From: Prorocentrum cordatum
Lineage: Eukaryota > Sar > Dinophyceae > Prorocentrales > Prorocentraceae
Assembly (NCBI GenBank): GCA_963575745.1
Contig: CAUYUJ010005747.1
Coordinates: 60,001 to 124,000 of the forward strand
Reading direction: 5' to 3'
Length of the DNA: 64,000 bases
Part shown: positions 21,291-31,080 of the stretch, piece after piece
Position numbering within the stretch: position 1 is the first letter of the stretch
Layout of the letters: each line of letters starts with the position of its first letter
Translations under genes and position numbers: made by a program
The notes under the pieces: generated by a model
What the model saw: the letters and a program-made list of their open reading frames with translations, nothing else
What the model was told of the DNA's origin: nothing
Databases searched by the model: none

Positions 21291-22720
21291 TCAACTCGTA
21301 GCTCCCAGCGAGGTGAAAAAATGCGCGCGGAAAGCGCGCCGCAAAATTTGATGCCATTGCTGCTGCGATGCCGCCCGCAATTCTCGCAGCGTCTGGGGGT
21401 GCATCCATTGCTCGTAGTCGTCTTTCCAATCGCCCAAGGCACGTCCGAGCTCTTGTTCACTCAGGATGTCGATGCTGGGGTCATTGCATATTTTCTCGCG
21501 GCGTCCGGTTGCCAATCTGATCAGCAGCTCCAATTCGACCTCGGCAGTGCAGTCAGTGACTATCCGGGAGGAATCCGACAGCGCCGTCAGAGAGGAGCCC
21601 GTGCCTTGACAGTTTGTCCCAAGAGGAAGTTGTGCGCGAGCCACTCCAGCACCTCGTCCGAGAGCTCGTCAATGGCAGCGGCAAAAAGAGGACATGCGGC
21701 AAGATGCCGGGGCGCAGGCTGTCCAGCTCTGCTGCTTCCTCCAGACTCAGCTTCGGCCGCGTGAGGACATGCAGCAAGATGCCAAGGCGCAGGCTGTTCA
21801 GCGCTGCTGGACTAGAGGACGGTGCAAGGACGCGCGGGAACAGACGCAGGCGCAGGCTGTCCAGCTCTGCTGCCGAAGCTCAACTCAGCTTCGGCGACCG
21901 AATCCCACAGAGAATCGAATGCGACGTGCGCGTCGGCCATCGTCGAAGCATTCTGCCATGCGCCTCGGTATCTGGCCAGTGCATCGGGCGCGATTGAAAG
22001 CCCAACTATGGCCCGGAATTTCCGCACCACGTCCTTGTTGAAGTGTAACTTGTCCATCTCTTTGTCGAACGGAGGCGAGCGGCCAGCGTCAATTGTGACG
22101 ACGTCGCCCCCCAGCATTCCAAAAATGCAGAGGGGCGGGACATCCATGGAATGCCCATGTCTGGCCGCTCGGAGCACGCAACGCACAGCTCCAACAATGC
22201 ACTTTCCAACCGCTTCGCGCGAGAGCTCAGGCTGTCTGAGCGCCCGGTCCAATGGAACGGCTAGGTCTGTGATCCAGCCGTTCCATTGACAGACAGGTTG
22301 CGCAGCGCTGTCCAGCTCAAAGGCGGAAGCTGCCGCGAGCATCCGCGGGTAAAATCCGCTGAGCCCGCGTTCTGCAAAGTACTTGGGCTCTGGGTCCGCT
22401 TCCTTGCGGAGCTTGAAGACCTTGCCAACGAGTGGGTGGCCATCGTTGAGATGCACGGCTTCCAGCAGGTACGCAACCTTGAATAAGCCGTGGCCACGGC
22501 ACAGGGCTCTGAAGTGACAGCCACACACGTAGGCATCCAGGGTCGCTGGCAGAGGTGGCCGTCGCGTGTGAGTCCACTGCTGCACTTCATTTTGAACCAT
22601 GGACACACGGATTTGCCAAGCGTCAGCAAACTGTAGAGGGCTGCTCAGGCTTGGGAAGACTCCAGCAGGCTGTGCAGCGCTGCTGTTGGAATTTGAATCA
22701 TTTGGGCATTCAGACGACAT
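21291..22720 (-). pseudogene. unknown protein with kinase-like features and a Leu-rich repeat-like tail, frameshifted
   Basis: The first segment reads from the Met at about 22,720 (MSSECPNDSN) to about 21,870 in one frame. It is well-formed protein text with GHPLVGKVFKLRKE, WITDLAVPLDRAL, then HGHSMDVPPLCIFGML and DVVTIDAGRSPPFDK. The spacing recalls the VAIK lysine, hinge, catalytic loop and D-x-G of protein-kinase-like folds, but the HRD motif is not canonical; this is inference. Downstream the text continues in other frames with three repeats of the type ELDSLRPGILPHVL / NSLRLGILLHVL / DSLRLRLFPRVL, then IDELSDEVLEWLAHNFLLG, then (21,291-21,600) SIDILSEQELGRALGDWKDD to FFTSLGATS and stop. 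At least two frameshifts or very short introns separate the parts. An upstream in-frame Met at 22,810 would add 30 residues. Confidence 0.6.
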
Positions 22721-22852
22721 GGCTGCACTGGCGGGAATGCGCGGAAAGCAGGAGACTGGCCAAAGACAAACGCACTGCCTCGAGCCCTGGGTTTCTACAG
22801 TCTTGCACATCTTGCTCCTGCCTTTGCTTTTGATGTTGCTTTTGCCTTTGCT

Positions 22853-23092
22853 CTGATGCTCTGTTATGCTTTGCTATGCTATGCTGGGCTACGCTACGAT
22901 ATGGTATGCTATGCTCGGCTATGTCATGAAAGGGTATGCTGCGCTTTGCTATGCTACGCCCTGCTATGCTATGCTGCGCTACGCTATGCTATGATATGCT
23001 ACGCCATGTTATGCTATGCTGCGCTCTGCTATGCTCTGCTACGCTAAGCGAAGCCAAGGTACGCTAAGATAAGCTAAGCGAAGCTAAGCTTG
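22853..23092 (+). repeat. GCTAT pentanucleotide array
   Basis: About 45 imperfect copies of GCTAT/GCTAC (ATGCTATGCT) grade into AAGCTAAGCG at the end. Plus-strand frames read Cys/Tyr/Ala/Leu-rich with no gene character. Confidence 0.9.
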
Positions 23093-23109
23093 GGAAACCC
23101 AGGGCGCAC

Positions 23110-23132
23110 AACCCGACGACGACGACGACGTT

Positions 23133-23163
<31 letters not shown>

Positions 23164-23470
23164 GCGGCTGCCAAATGCGCAAATGTCGCCAGTCTTCGCC
23201 TCGCCCAGCGAGAAGTGGAACGGGCGGGCGGTGAATGCGAAGCGTCTGGGATGCATCGCCGATCGCCGCTGCCGCCGGGCAGAGGGAATAAATCCGACCC
23301 CCCTCCGCCCGGCAACCCCCTCGGCCGAGCTGGCCGGGGCCGTCGGGCGGAGGGGGCGACGACGACGACGACGACGCCGACGGACGACGACGGCGACGAC
23401 GCGGCGGCGGCGGCGGATGCTGGGGCGATGCGATGGCGCCTATGGCGGGGGCGACGGCGGCGACTACGAC
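23110..23470 (+). repeat. GAC/CGA triplet tracts with GC-rich unique insert
   Basis: GAC triplet runs lie at about 23,113-23,165 and 23,355-23,465, around 180 bp of unique GC-rich sequence. Plus frames read Thr/Arg/Asp runs. Confidence 0.8.
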
Positions 23471-23974
23471 GATGATTTTCGCCTCTAGGCCCGCTCCGCA
23501 ATAGTTCGCATGGCCGCGGCCACAACACCTCGAAGGCTGTTCGGCACTTCAATCTGCGCAGCAGCTGTAACTCACTTGAGCGGAGGTCGGCCACGACGCA
23601 GGCTTCTCAGCAATGCGCCTCGAAGGCTGCTCAGCACTTCTATCTGCGCGCCGTCCCCCCAGTCACAATTATAACAGCGCCAGCTGGCGCTCCCCCTCGA
23701 CGACTTCCCAGAACTCCTCGAGCTTCTGGGCGATGCTCAGAGCAGCTGCCAACTCCTGCTCGCCCCCCCCCCCTTCCGCAGATGCCCCTCCCCGCTCCTC
23801 CACCCGGCCTCAGTCCTCGACGGCGTCGGAGTCCTGGGAACAGATGTGCTTCCCGCGCGCTTCGCCATCCCCCGCTGCCTGCACTTCTTGTCACCAGGGA
23901 AACACAGGTGGCAGAACTGACACCGGGTCAATTCCACGCGCCCCGCCTGAAACACGCGGCTAGCAGCGGCCGGC
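23471..23974. other. spacer with a short imperfect duplication
   Basis: The sequence around CTCGAAGGCTGTTCGGCACT (about 23,530) recurs as CTCGAAGGCTGCTCAGCACT (about 23,619), each followed by TCTGCGC. Otherwise unique, with no gene recognised. Confidence 0.5.
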
Positions 23975-24840
23975 AAGAACTACTGCACCAGGCCTCGGGC
24001 GTCTGATCCCTTCTGTCCTAGCGGACCCGCCAAGCCCCTCTCGAGGCCACTTCCGACGCCAACGTTCCGGCTGGAGTGCTTTCTCAACGGTCCCTGGATT
24101 CGGCCGGGGGCCCCCGACGCCCGAGACCTGCGCCAACACTAGAGAAAAACCACGCGACTGGCATGCCACATCCCGTGAAAAGAACCGCGGCGACTTCGCC
24201 GGCTGGCCTGCACTACGCGGCGGAGGAGGAGGAGGAGTGGGATGAGGAGCTCGATCGACGCACGCCAGGGGGGGAGTCGCTCGGGCGTCACCGACGGCGC
24301 ATTTTTCCTCGCACAGGCCCGGCGAGGAGGTGCACGAGCAGGAGGGCGAGCCAAGGGAAATGTCACGATGGAGAAGCAGGATCGCAAGAAAGGACGACGA
24401 GAAGACGAAAGACAAGTGGATGCAGACAAAAGAAAAAGGTGCCCGCGCGACTCGCGCCAGGTCTGAGTCGTCTGAGCTCCCGCGCGCGTTGAGATTCCCC
24501 CGAAAACGGGGCGCGGGATGAGGGGCAGGAAAAAAAGAACCGGCGATGCAAACAGACACGGTGCCAAAGCGAGACCACGAAAAACGAAGGACGTCCAACT
24601 GATGCAAGGACAGGCAGATGGGGCCCGCATAACTCACTGTCGGAGCGAGTCATTCGGGCCCTTCTGCCGGCCGAGATTCTCACGCGGGGGTCGCCGCAAA
24701 AGGAAAAGGGGATGCAAGACGAGGCAAGGAAACAAACGCGATGGGCGATCGGGGGCGAGAAGGATCGGAAGACGGAGCGCGATAACGAAGATAACGACGA
24801 GGTGAGGGGGGGGAGAAGGATGTCGCACTGACGCGCGGCG
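23975..24840. repeat. 860-bp direct duplication, copy 1
   Basis: It matches copy 2 from the CTACTGCACCAGGCCTCGGGCG start to the AACGACGAGGTGA end. A plus frame (24,076-24,492) reads RRRIFPRTGPARR then SQERTTRRRKTSGCRQKKK; a minus frame (24,139-24,630) reads STCLSSSRRPFLRSC. Both readings persist in copy 2, so conservation does not decide which strand, if any, is coding. Confidence 0.8.
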
Positions 24841-24894
24841 CCAAGCTTCAGGTGGGCGCAGCGGCGAGCGCTGCAGACTGGGGGCAGGCGCTTA

Positions 24895-25755
24895 CCAAAA
24901 CTACTGCGCCAGGCCTCGGGCGTTTTATTCTGTCTTTCCTAGAGGGCCCGCCGAGCCCCTCTCGAGGCCACCTCCGACGCCAACGTTCGGACTGGAGCGA
25001 TTTCTCGACGGGCCCTGGAGTCGGCTGGGGGTCTCGACGTCCGAGACCTGCGCCGGCGCAAGGAAAAATCACGCGACTGACAAGCCACAGCCCGTGAAAA
25101 AGAGCCGCGGCGACTTCGCCGGCTGGCCAGGGCTAGGTGGCGGAGGAGAAAGAGGAAGATGAGGAGCTCGAACGACGGACGCCAGAGGGGGAGTCGCGGA
25201 GGCATCACCGACGGCGCATTTTTCCTCGCATAGGCCCGACGAGGAGGTGGACAAGCAGGCGGACAAGCCAAGGAAAATGTCACGACGGAGAAGCAAGATC
25301 GCAAGAAAGGACGACGAGAAGACGAAAGACAAGTGGATGCAGACAAAAGAAAAAGGCGCCCGCGCGACTCGCGCCAGGTCTGAGTCGTCTGAGCTCCTGC
25401 GCGCGTCGAGATTCCCCCGAAGACGGGGCGCGGGAGGAGGGAATGGAAACGGGGAACCGGAGATGCAAAGAGACGCGGTGACAATGCGAGACCGCGACAA
25501 AACGAAGGACGGCCAACGCGAACAAGGGCAGGCAGATGGAGCCCGAAACACTCATTTTCGGAGTGAGTCACTCGGGCCCTTCTGCCCCCCGAGACTCTCA
25601 AACGGGGGGCGCCGCAGAAGGAGAAGGGGGGGCGAGACGAAGCTAGGAGACAGACATGGTCGGGGAGCGGGCGCGGGGAGGATCAGAGGACGGAGCACGG
25701 CAACGACGATAGCGACGAGGTGACGAAGAGGAAGGGGACATCGCGCTCAAATACG
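24895..25755. repeat. 860-bp direct duplication, copy 2
   Basis: Offset is about 921 bp from copy 1 at its start and about 917 near its end. Many substitutions but few length changes. The corresponding frames are plus 25,137-25,481 and minus 24,939-25,601. The 55-bp spacer between copies is unique. Confidence 0.8.
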
Positions 25756-25890
25756 CGCCAGATGGAGGGAGCAGAGCAGGAGGAGGAGGAGGGGGGGGGA
25801 AGGAGAAGAGGAGGAGGAAGGTGGAAGAGAAGGAGGAGGCGGAGGAGCTAGAGGAGGAGGAGGAGGGGAGGGGAAGGGTGAGGAGGTGGA
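25756..25890 (+). repeat. AGG purine tract
   Basis: GAGGAGGA-rich tract on the plus strand, directly after the duplication. Confidence 0.85.
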
Positions 25891-26157
25891 GGACATCGGC
25901 CCGCCTGGAGCACTGCGCGAGGGGCGTGCCGAAATAAGTGTTGGTGTGCGCCCTTGTTGTGATTGCACGGCATGGATGGCTGCTATATACAATGGCGGAC
26001 AAAGTTGGCTACTGCAGACATCCAGCCGCGCTGGGCAACTGCCGGGGCGGCCCGCCCCCCGCGCGTTGCAGCTCCTACACGGCCGGCCAATTAGGCGTTT
26101 AAGAACCGCCATGGTGCACGCACCCAGCCAGATCGTTCAATCGCCCCCCTCTTCTTC

Positions 26158-27644
26158 CTAACGCCCCCTCGCCCTCCTTTCCGCGCCCCCCCGCCAGCAC
26201 TCGGACATGTGCGCGAAGAACGAGGCGAGCCGGACGCGCAATATGGAACCCAGGGCGCTAGCACTGGAGGACGCTCGGATTCGTCGGGGAGGAGTGCGAG
26301 ACGAGAGACAGGATGTGACTGGGGAGATGTAGGGGCCAGGAGGACGAATGTCCACCGCTGGAGAGCAGCGCCAGCTTCGCGCCGAACGACGCGGAGGTTC
26401 ACGCGAGTAGGGCCGAGCGAGATGCCAGAAACACTCAGGCGACATCGCGCGCAACGGGCCCTCATGAGGCCGGATCGCATCAGGGTCGACCACGCCTTGT
26501 TGGAGAAGTTCGGCTGCAGCGACCCCGATCTCGTTGAACCTGTCGTAGTCGTCATTCGGCGCCCTCGGCGGTGGCGCGGCAGCGCCGTCGTCGCAGCGGG
26601 TGCAGGCGCCATCTTCGCCCACGTCGTCGTCGTCGCAGGTGTCGACGAGGCGCCACGGGTCGCAGCGTCCTGCATCGACCGCCCGCGCAAGAACCCGAGC
26701 GCGATCCCTCGGCCATTCGACGACGCACTCGACGTCCCGAGGCGGAGGCCTCGCGCTGGAAAAACCATGGCAGTGAGCGCCAACAATGCGCCGCTCAGGG
26801 AGCCGTCGTCGTTGGCCACGCAGCCCCACCGGGAATTCCTCCATCTTCTTGAAACGATCGAGTTCCATCGCGCGCATCCTGCCAACCACGCGTGCAACAT
26901 CTCTCGCCCGTGCATCCGCCGAGCCGCCCGCCGCGCCACCGCCGTCTCCTGCAGCAGTCGCAGCCGATGGCCCGGCGGACCCACCCTGCACAGAACCTCG
27001 CGCGCTCTCTCCCATCTCCTGGTGCCGAGCCTCCGTCTCCTGCGGCAGCAGCCGCCGGGCCACCGCGAGAGCACTCATCGGCAGCGCTCACGGCAGTCTT
27101 GGCCGCAGACCTGCCTGGGAGCGTTGCAGCCGCCGAGACCTTGCGATGAACGGGCGGCGTGCAAGGGCGATCCGATCGGGGCGGTCTGCGCGGCCGACTC
27201 GATACCGGCGGTGCCGTGCTCGTCGCGGACTTGAAGCCTGCCGCGGACCAATCGCCCCAGTCGTCGTCGGAGTCCACGACAATCACGGGTTCTTCACGAA
27301 TTCTTCGCCTGCGCGGTCCTCTCGGCCGCTTCTTCCGCAAAGCTGCCGTCGGCCACGATGCGCAGGCGCCGCCCTGCCAGTCTGAGCCAAATCGGCCGCA
27401 GGGGAAACATCGAGATCACAACCCACCAGTCCTTCCTCGAATGACGATTTACAATGCTTCCTGATCCAAACCCTTGACGTTTACCCCTCCGTCTCTGACC
27501 CCCTCTGCCACTCCGCCCCTGGGTATCGTCCCACCTCTCCTGCTCCCCCCCCCCCTGGCGCGCCTGCTGCGAGCGCCGGGGCCCTCGCGCGGTAGCCCCC
27601 CTTGAACCAGAACGGCCGTCCTCTCTCCGTTCACTGCCCTCCAA
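26158..27644 (-). pseudogene. unknown host-like protein, three frame segments
   Basis: Protein-like text runs leftward in three frames. Segment 1 (27,644-27,294) is basic and low-complexity, then HSRKDWWVVISMFPLRPIWL and RRLRIVADGSFAEEAAERT. Segment 2 (about 27,305-27,090) reads REEPVIVVDSDDDWGDWSAA; the four-residue hydrophobic core beside acids resembles a SUMO-interacting motif. Segment 3 (27,078-26,158, with its own Met) reads RMRAMELDRFKKMEEFPVGL, then CDPWRLVDTCDDDDVGEDG, then DYDRFNEIGVAAAELLQQGV. I do not recognise the family. The overlapping plus-strand frame 26,209-27,234 is Arg-rich and looks like a shadow. Frameshifts near 27,300 and 27,085 could be indels, errors or tiny introns. 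Confidence 0.45.
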
Positions 27645-27731
27645 CGCTGCCCTCTTCCTGCGCGCGCGTGCGGGGGGTCCTGCAGCGGCCTCAAAGAACG
27701 CGACGCGCCGTCAGCACCTGCACGTCAAAGA

Positions 27732-28016
27732 CTAGGATAAGTGGCCATGGCTCGGCGATGAGCTACGGTGACTGCACCGGCTCACCGACCCGACCACGAT
27801 AAGCAAATACGGCTCGGAAGTGAGCTTCGGCAATTTCACCGGCCCACCAGCACCAACGCAACACACCAGCAACACATCACCTGGTTTGGGGTCGGCGGCA
27901 GAGGCGGCAGCCTTTGAATCCTCTTGAAGGAGCATCTTTTCGGCTCGCCAAACGGGCGCAGGATAGAAATCTACGTTAGTTCGTGTCGGGAATGCAGAAA
28001 TGGGTGACCGCGGCAA
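27732..28016 (-). CDS. small unknown ORF
   Basis: 95 codons, Met to stop, with natural-looking text PGDVLLVCCVGAGGPVKLPK and YLLIVVGSVSRC. It partly covers a twofold repeat (GGCTCGG-x-TGAGCT-CGG units about 60 bp apart at 27,751 and 27,811). It could equally be a remnant of a larger gene or element. No motif is recognised. Confidence 0.25.
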   Translation of the reverse strand: MPRSPISAFPTRTNVDFYPAPVWRAEKMLLQEDSKAAASAADPKPGDVLLVCCVGAGGPVKLPKLTSEPYLLIVVGSVSRCSHRSSSPSHGHLS

Positions 28017-28474
28017 GACAGAAATGCGCCCTATTCCGCAATATCAGAGAATCGGGCGTCCTATTCCGCAATATCAGGGAATCGCCGCTCACACGGGACG
28101 AGATCATCACCAAGGGCGGAGAAACCTTATGCCACCCAGTTGGCATGGTGGACCACAAGGTTCAGCAGTGGCATCGTCTGTGGGCACCTGAGCAGGCAAG
28201 CCGCGATGGCACGGCGCAACTGTTTCACAAAGTTTTGGGGGCATTCGAAAGGGCGACGCTCCTGCTCATCGAGGCGAGCCCGCTGGACAGGGCTATGAGT
28301 CGCACGAAGCCCCGCGCAGGGCGCGGAGTTGATGGACCCACCCCGCTGGATGTTCAGCCTCCCTCTTGCGCCGAGAATGGAACAGGTCGACTTCGACGGC
28401 CGAATGGAGGAGCAGCTGACGTGGTCATGGGACTTGTTAGTTGTGGAGGGGCGGCTATAAACCAATCAAGTTAA
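27983..28474 (+). CDS. small unknown ORF with 28-bp duplication
   Basis: 163 codons. The best protein-like part is SPLTRDEIITKGGETLCHPV then VDHKVQQWHRLWAPEQ. A 28-bp unit containing CTATTCCGCAATATCAG is tandemly duplicated at 28,029-28,085, giving FRNIRES twice. It is possibly a retroelement fragment; family not recognised. Confidence 0.3.
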   Translation: MSGMQKWVTAARQKCALFRNIRESGVLFRNIRESPLTRDEIITKGGETLCHPVGMVDHKVQQWHRLWAPEQASRDGTAQLFHKVLGAFERATLLLIEASPLDRAMSRTKPRAGRGVDGPTPLDVQPPSCAENGTGRLRRPNGGAADVVMGLVSCGGAAINQSS

Positions 28475-28689
28475 AGGCGGCAGGGCTATAGCACTCATCT
28501 GCACGACTTGCAGAATGTGGTCTTTGATTCGAAGAGACGCCATGAGACCATGGTCGGTTGAATCGAGCGAAAGCTGGGACGCAGCCCTCGCGGGCAACTC
28601 GGCCTTGCGAGAAACATTTCTCAAGGCGAGATATGACGAAATATACGGTGCTGAATCTCTTATGCGCGCACCATTCTAGACAACCTTCC

Positions 28690-29112
28690 CTGGGCCTCGT
28701 GGAGCCTCCTGCGGCCTCCTGAGGCCCCCTGGGGCCTTCTGGAGCCTGTTGGAGCCTCCTGTGGCATCCTGGGGAGTATACGCGCCCACGAGTCTGGCCG
28801 ATAAAGCAGGCAAGCCGCTCGAGGCACCCTCGCAATCTGGCCCCCTTCCAGAGTGCGAAAGCCAACGCCTCGCCCCAGCCATCCTCAAAATATGTTCCGG
28901 AAGCGGATCGCGTTGAGCATGCGAGCGAACAAACCGCTCGAGACGCCCGCGCAATCTGCACGCAAACGGGCCAGTGCAACACCCCCTGGTGCCCCCCCTC
29001 CTTGGGGGTGCTGAAACCAGCGCCTCTGCTTGGACATCCTCACACACTACTCCATCAGCATTATCATTATCATCGTCATCGCCATCATCAACAGCATCAT
29101 CACCAACAACAA
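28690..29112 (+). repeat. partial composite repeat B (array start)
   Basis: The end of a B unit only: an 11-bp GGCCTCCTGGA array (28,690-28,780), divergent CGAGACATCC-type satellite sequence (28,795-29,030), then CAT-type microsatellite (29,040-29,110). This marks the left edge of the higher-order array. Confidence 0.7.
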
Positions 29113-31080
29113 CAAGTACTCGACGCGGGGCTCCCCATACGTGCATCTCGTTACCTTGGTACGTCTTTCTCTTGGTATCTGTCCATGAGCGCCTGTGTGC
29201 GAGGGCGAACCGCTCGCTCGAGACATTCCCACCGTCTGCAAGCATGAGTGCGACCAATAGCAAATCTGAGAGCGACTGATCCTGAGTGTGAGTTAATCGG
29301 GGTGCGATTGAGCCTGGGTTTGAGTGGGTATGCGTGTGTAAATATGAGCGCGAGTGCGTCTGTGTGCGAGTGGGTCTGAGTATGGACGAATCCGAGTGTG
29401 AGCCAGTCTGTGATTGAGCGGATCGTAGCATGATGATTCTGAACATGAGTGAGTCTGGGCTTGAGTGGGTCTGAGTGTGAGAAAAAGTGCATGCTAATGA
29501 ATATGAGGGCGAGTCAGCCGAATGTGATTGGGTATGGATGTGAGACAGTCTGGGTGTGAGTCGGTCTGCGTTTGGGTGGCCCGAAGGATGATGAGTCTGA
29601 GCAGGAGCGAGTCTGAGTATGAGTGGTTCTGAGCGTGAATCTGAGTGTGAGTAGGTTTAAGTATGGCTATGATAGAATCGAAGTGCGAGTGAGCCCGCGT
29701 GTGACTGAGTCTGAGTATGAGTATGTATGAATGCAGGAGTAAAGGAGAACGGAGAGCGAAGGAGAGTGAGGCGGAAGCGTTTGAGTAAAACCTAAAGCCT
29801 TGGAACATCGAACCTCGATCGTCTGGCCCTGGCTGTTCGAGTTGCCCACGTTATCATCCTCCTCCTCCTCCTCCTCCTCCTCCTCATCGTCATCGCCATC
29901 ATCATCCTCCCCTTCCTGCTTCTGCACCTACCGTGTTCATGCTGTCCTCCTTCTCCTCCTCCTCCTCCTCCTCCTCCTCGTCCTCTTCCTCCTCCTCCTC
30001 GCTTCCTCCTTTTCTTCCTCCTCCTCCTCCTCCTCCTCCTCCAATTCCTCCTCCTCCTCTTCCTCCTCCTCCTCCTTTTTGGGAGTGTTGAAACCAGCAA
30101 ATCGCCTGAGACATCCTCCCAAACCTGTTCCGAAAACGACAAATGCCCAGCATCATAACGGCCAAGCCGCCTGAGACATCCCCGCAGACTGGGCGCGAAC
30201 GTCCTCCAAATCTGCTCCGAAAGCGAAACATGTTGGAAAAGAAAACGGCCAAACCGCCTGAAACATCCACACAACATCCCGCGAAAGGGGCCAAGTGAAA
30301 TACCCCCCGCCGCCCCCCTTCGAGTGCTGAAACCAGCGAATCGCCTGAGACATCCTCCAAATCTGTTCCGATAGCGAAACATGTTGGAAGAGAAAATGGC
30401 CAAACCGCCTGAGACATCCCCACGAAATCCCGCAGACGGGGCCGAGTGCAACACCCCCCCGCCGCCCCCCTTAGAGTGCTGAAGCCAGCGAATCGCCTGA
30501 GACATCCTCCAAATCTGCTCCGATAGCGAAACATGTTGGAAGAGAAAATGGCCAAACCGCCTGAGACATCCCCACGAAATCCCGCGAAAGGGGCCGAGTG
30601 CAACACCCCCCCGCCGCCCCCCTTAGAGTACTGAAACCAGCGAATCGCCTGAGACATCCCCCAAATCTGCTCCGAAAGCGAAACATGCTGAAAGAGAAAA
30701 TGGCCAAACCGCCTGAGACATCCCCACAAAATCCAGCGAAAGGGGCCGTGTGCAACACCCCCCCGCCGCTCCCCTCAGGAGTGCTGAAGCCACAGGATCG
30801 CCTGAGACATCCTCAACATCAGTTTGGGTGAGTCATCCGGTGAGAGGACTTGAATGAGTCTGAGTGATGAATGAGTCTGAGTGATGAATGAGTCGGGGAG
30901 ATGAGTGAGTCGGAGCGATGAGTCTGAGCCATGCCTAAGTCCGAGTGATGAGTGAGTCTGAGTGATGAGTGAGTCTGAGTGATGAGTGGGTCTAAGTGAT
31001 GAGTGAGTTTGAGTGATGAGTGAGTCTGACTGATGAGTGAGTCTGCGTGACGAGTGAGTCTGAGTGGGTCTGAGTGAAAC
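29113..31080 (+). repeat. composite repeat A, copy 1
   Basis: Modules in order: start box (GACGCGGGGCTCCCCATACG at about 29,122); conserved head to 29,280 (GAGCGCCTGTGTGCGAGGGC, then GCGACCAATAGCAAATCTGA); GAGT-type minisatellite (TGAGTCTGAGTATGAGTG) 29,280-29,785; a fixed junction CCTTGGAACATCGAACCTCG; TCC/TCA tract 29,850-30,078; satellite array of about 151-bp units 30,081-30,830; TGAGTGAGTC repeat 30,838-31,080. Short ORFs here follow repeat periods and are not genes. Confidence 0.85.

Noticed and set aside
26209-27234. Plus-strand 341-codon frame opposite the minus-strand unknown gene
   Set aside because: Arg/Ala/Pro-rich text without a motif, while the minus strand shows natural helices and motifs over the same span.
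30081-30830. CRISPR-like appearance of the satellite (conserved box, variable spacers)
   Set aside because: The box is short and non-palindromic, the intervals are homologous between units rather than unique, and no cas gene is near; the context is eukaryotic.
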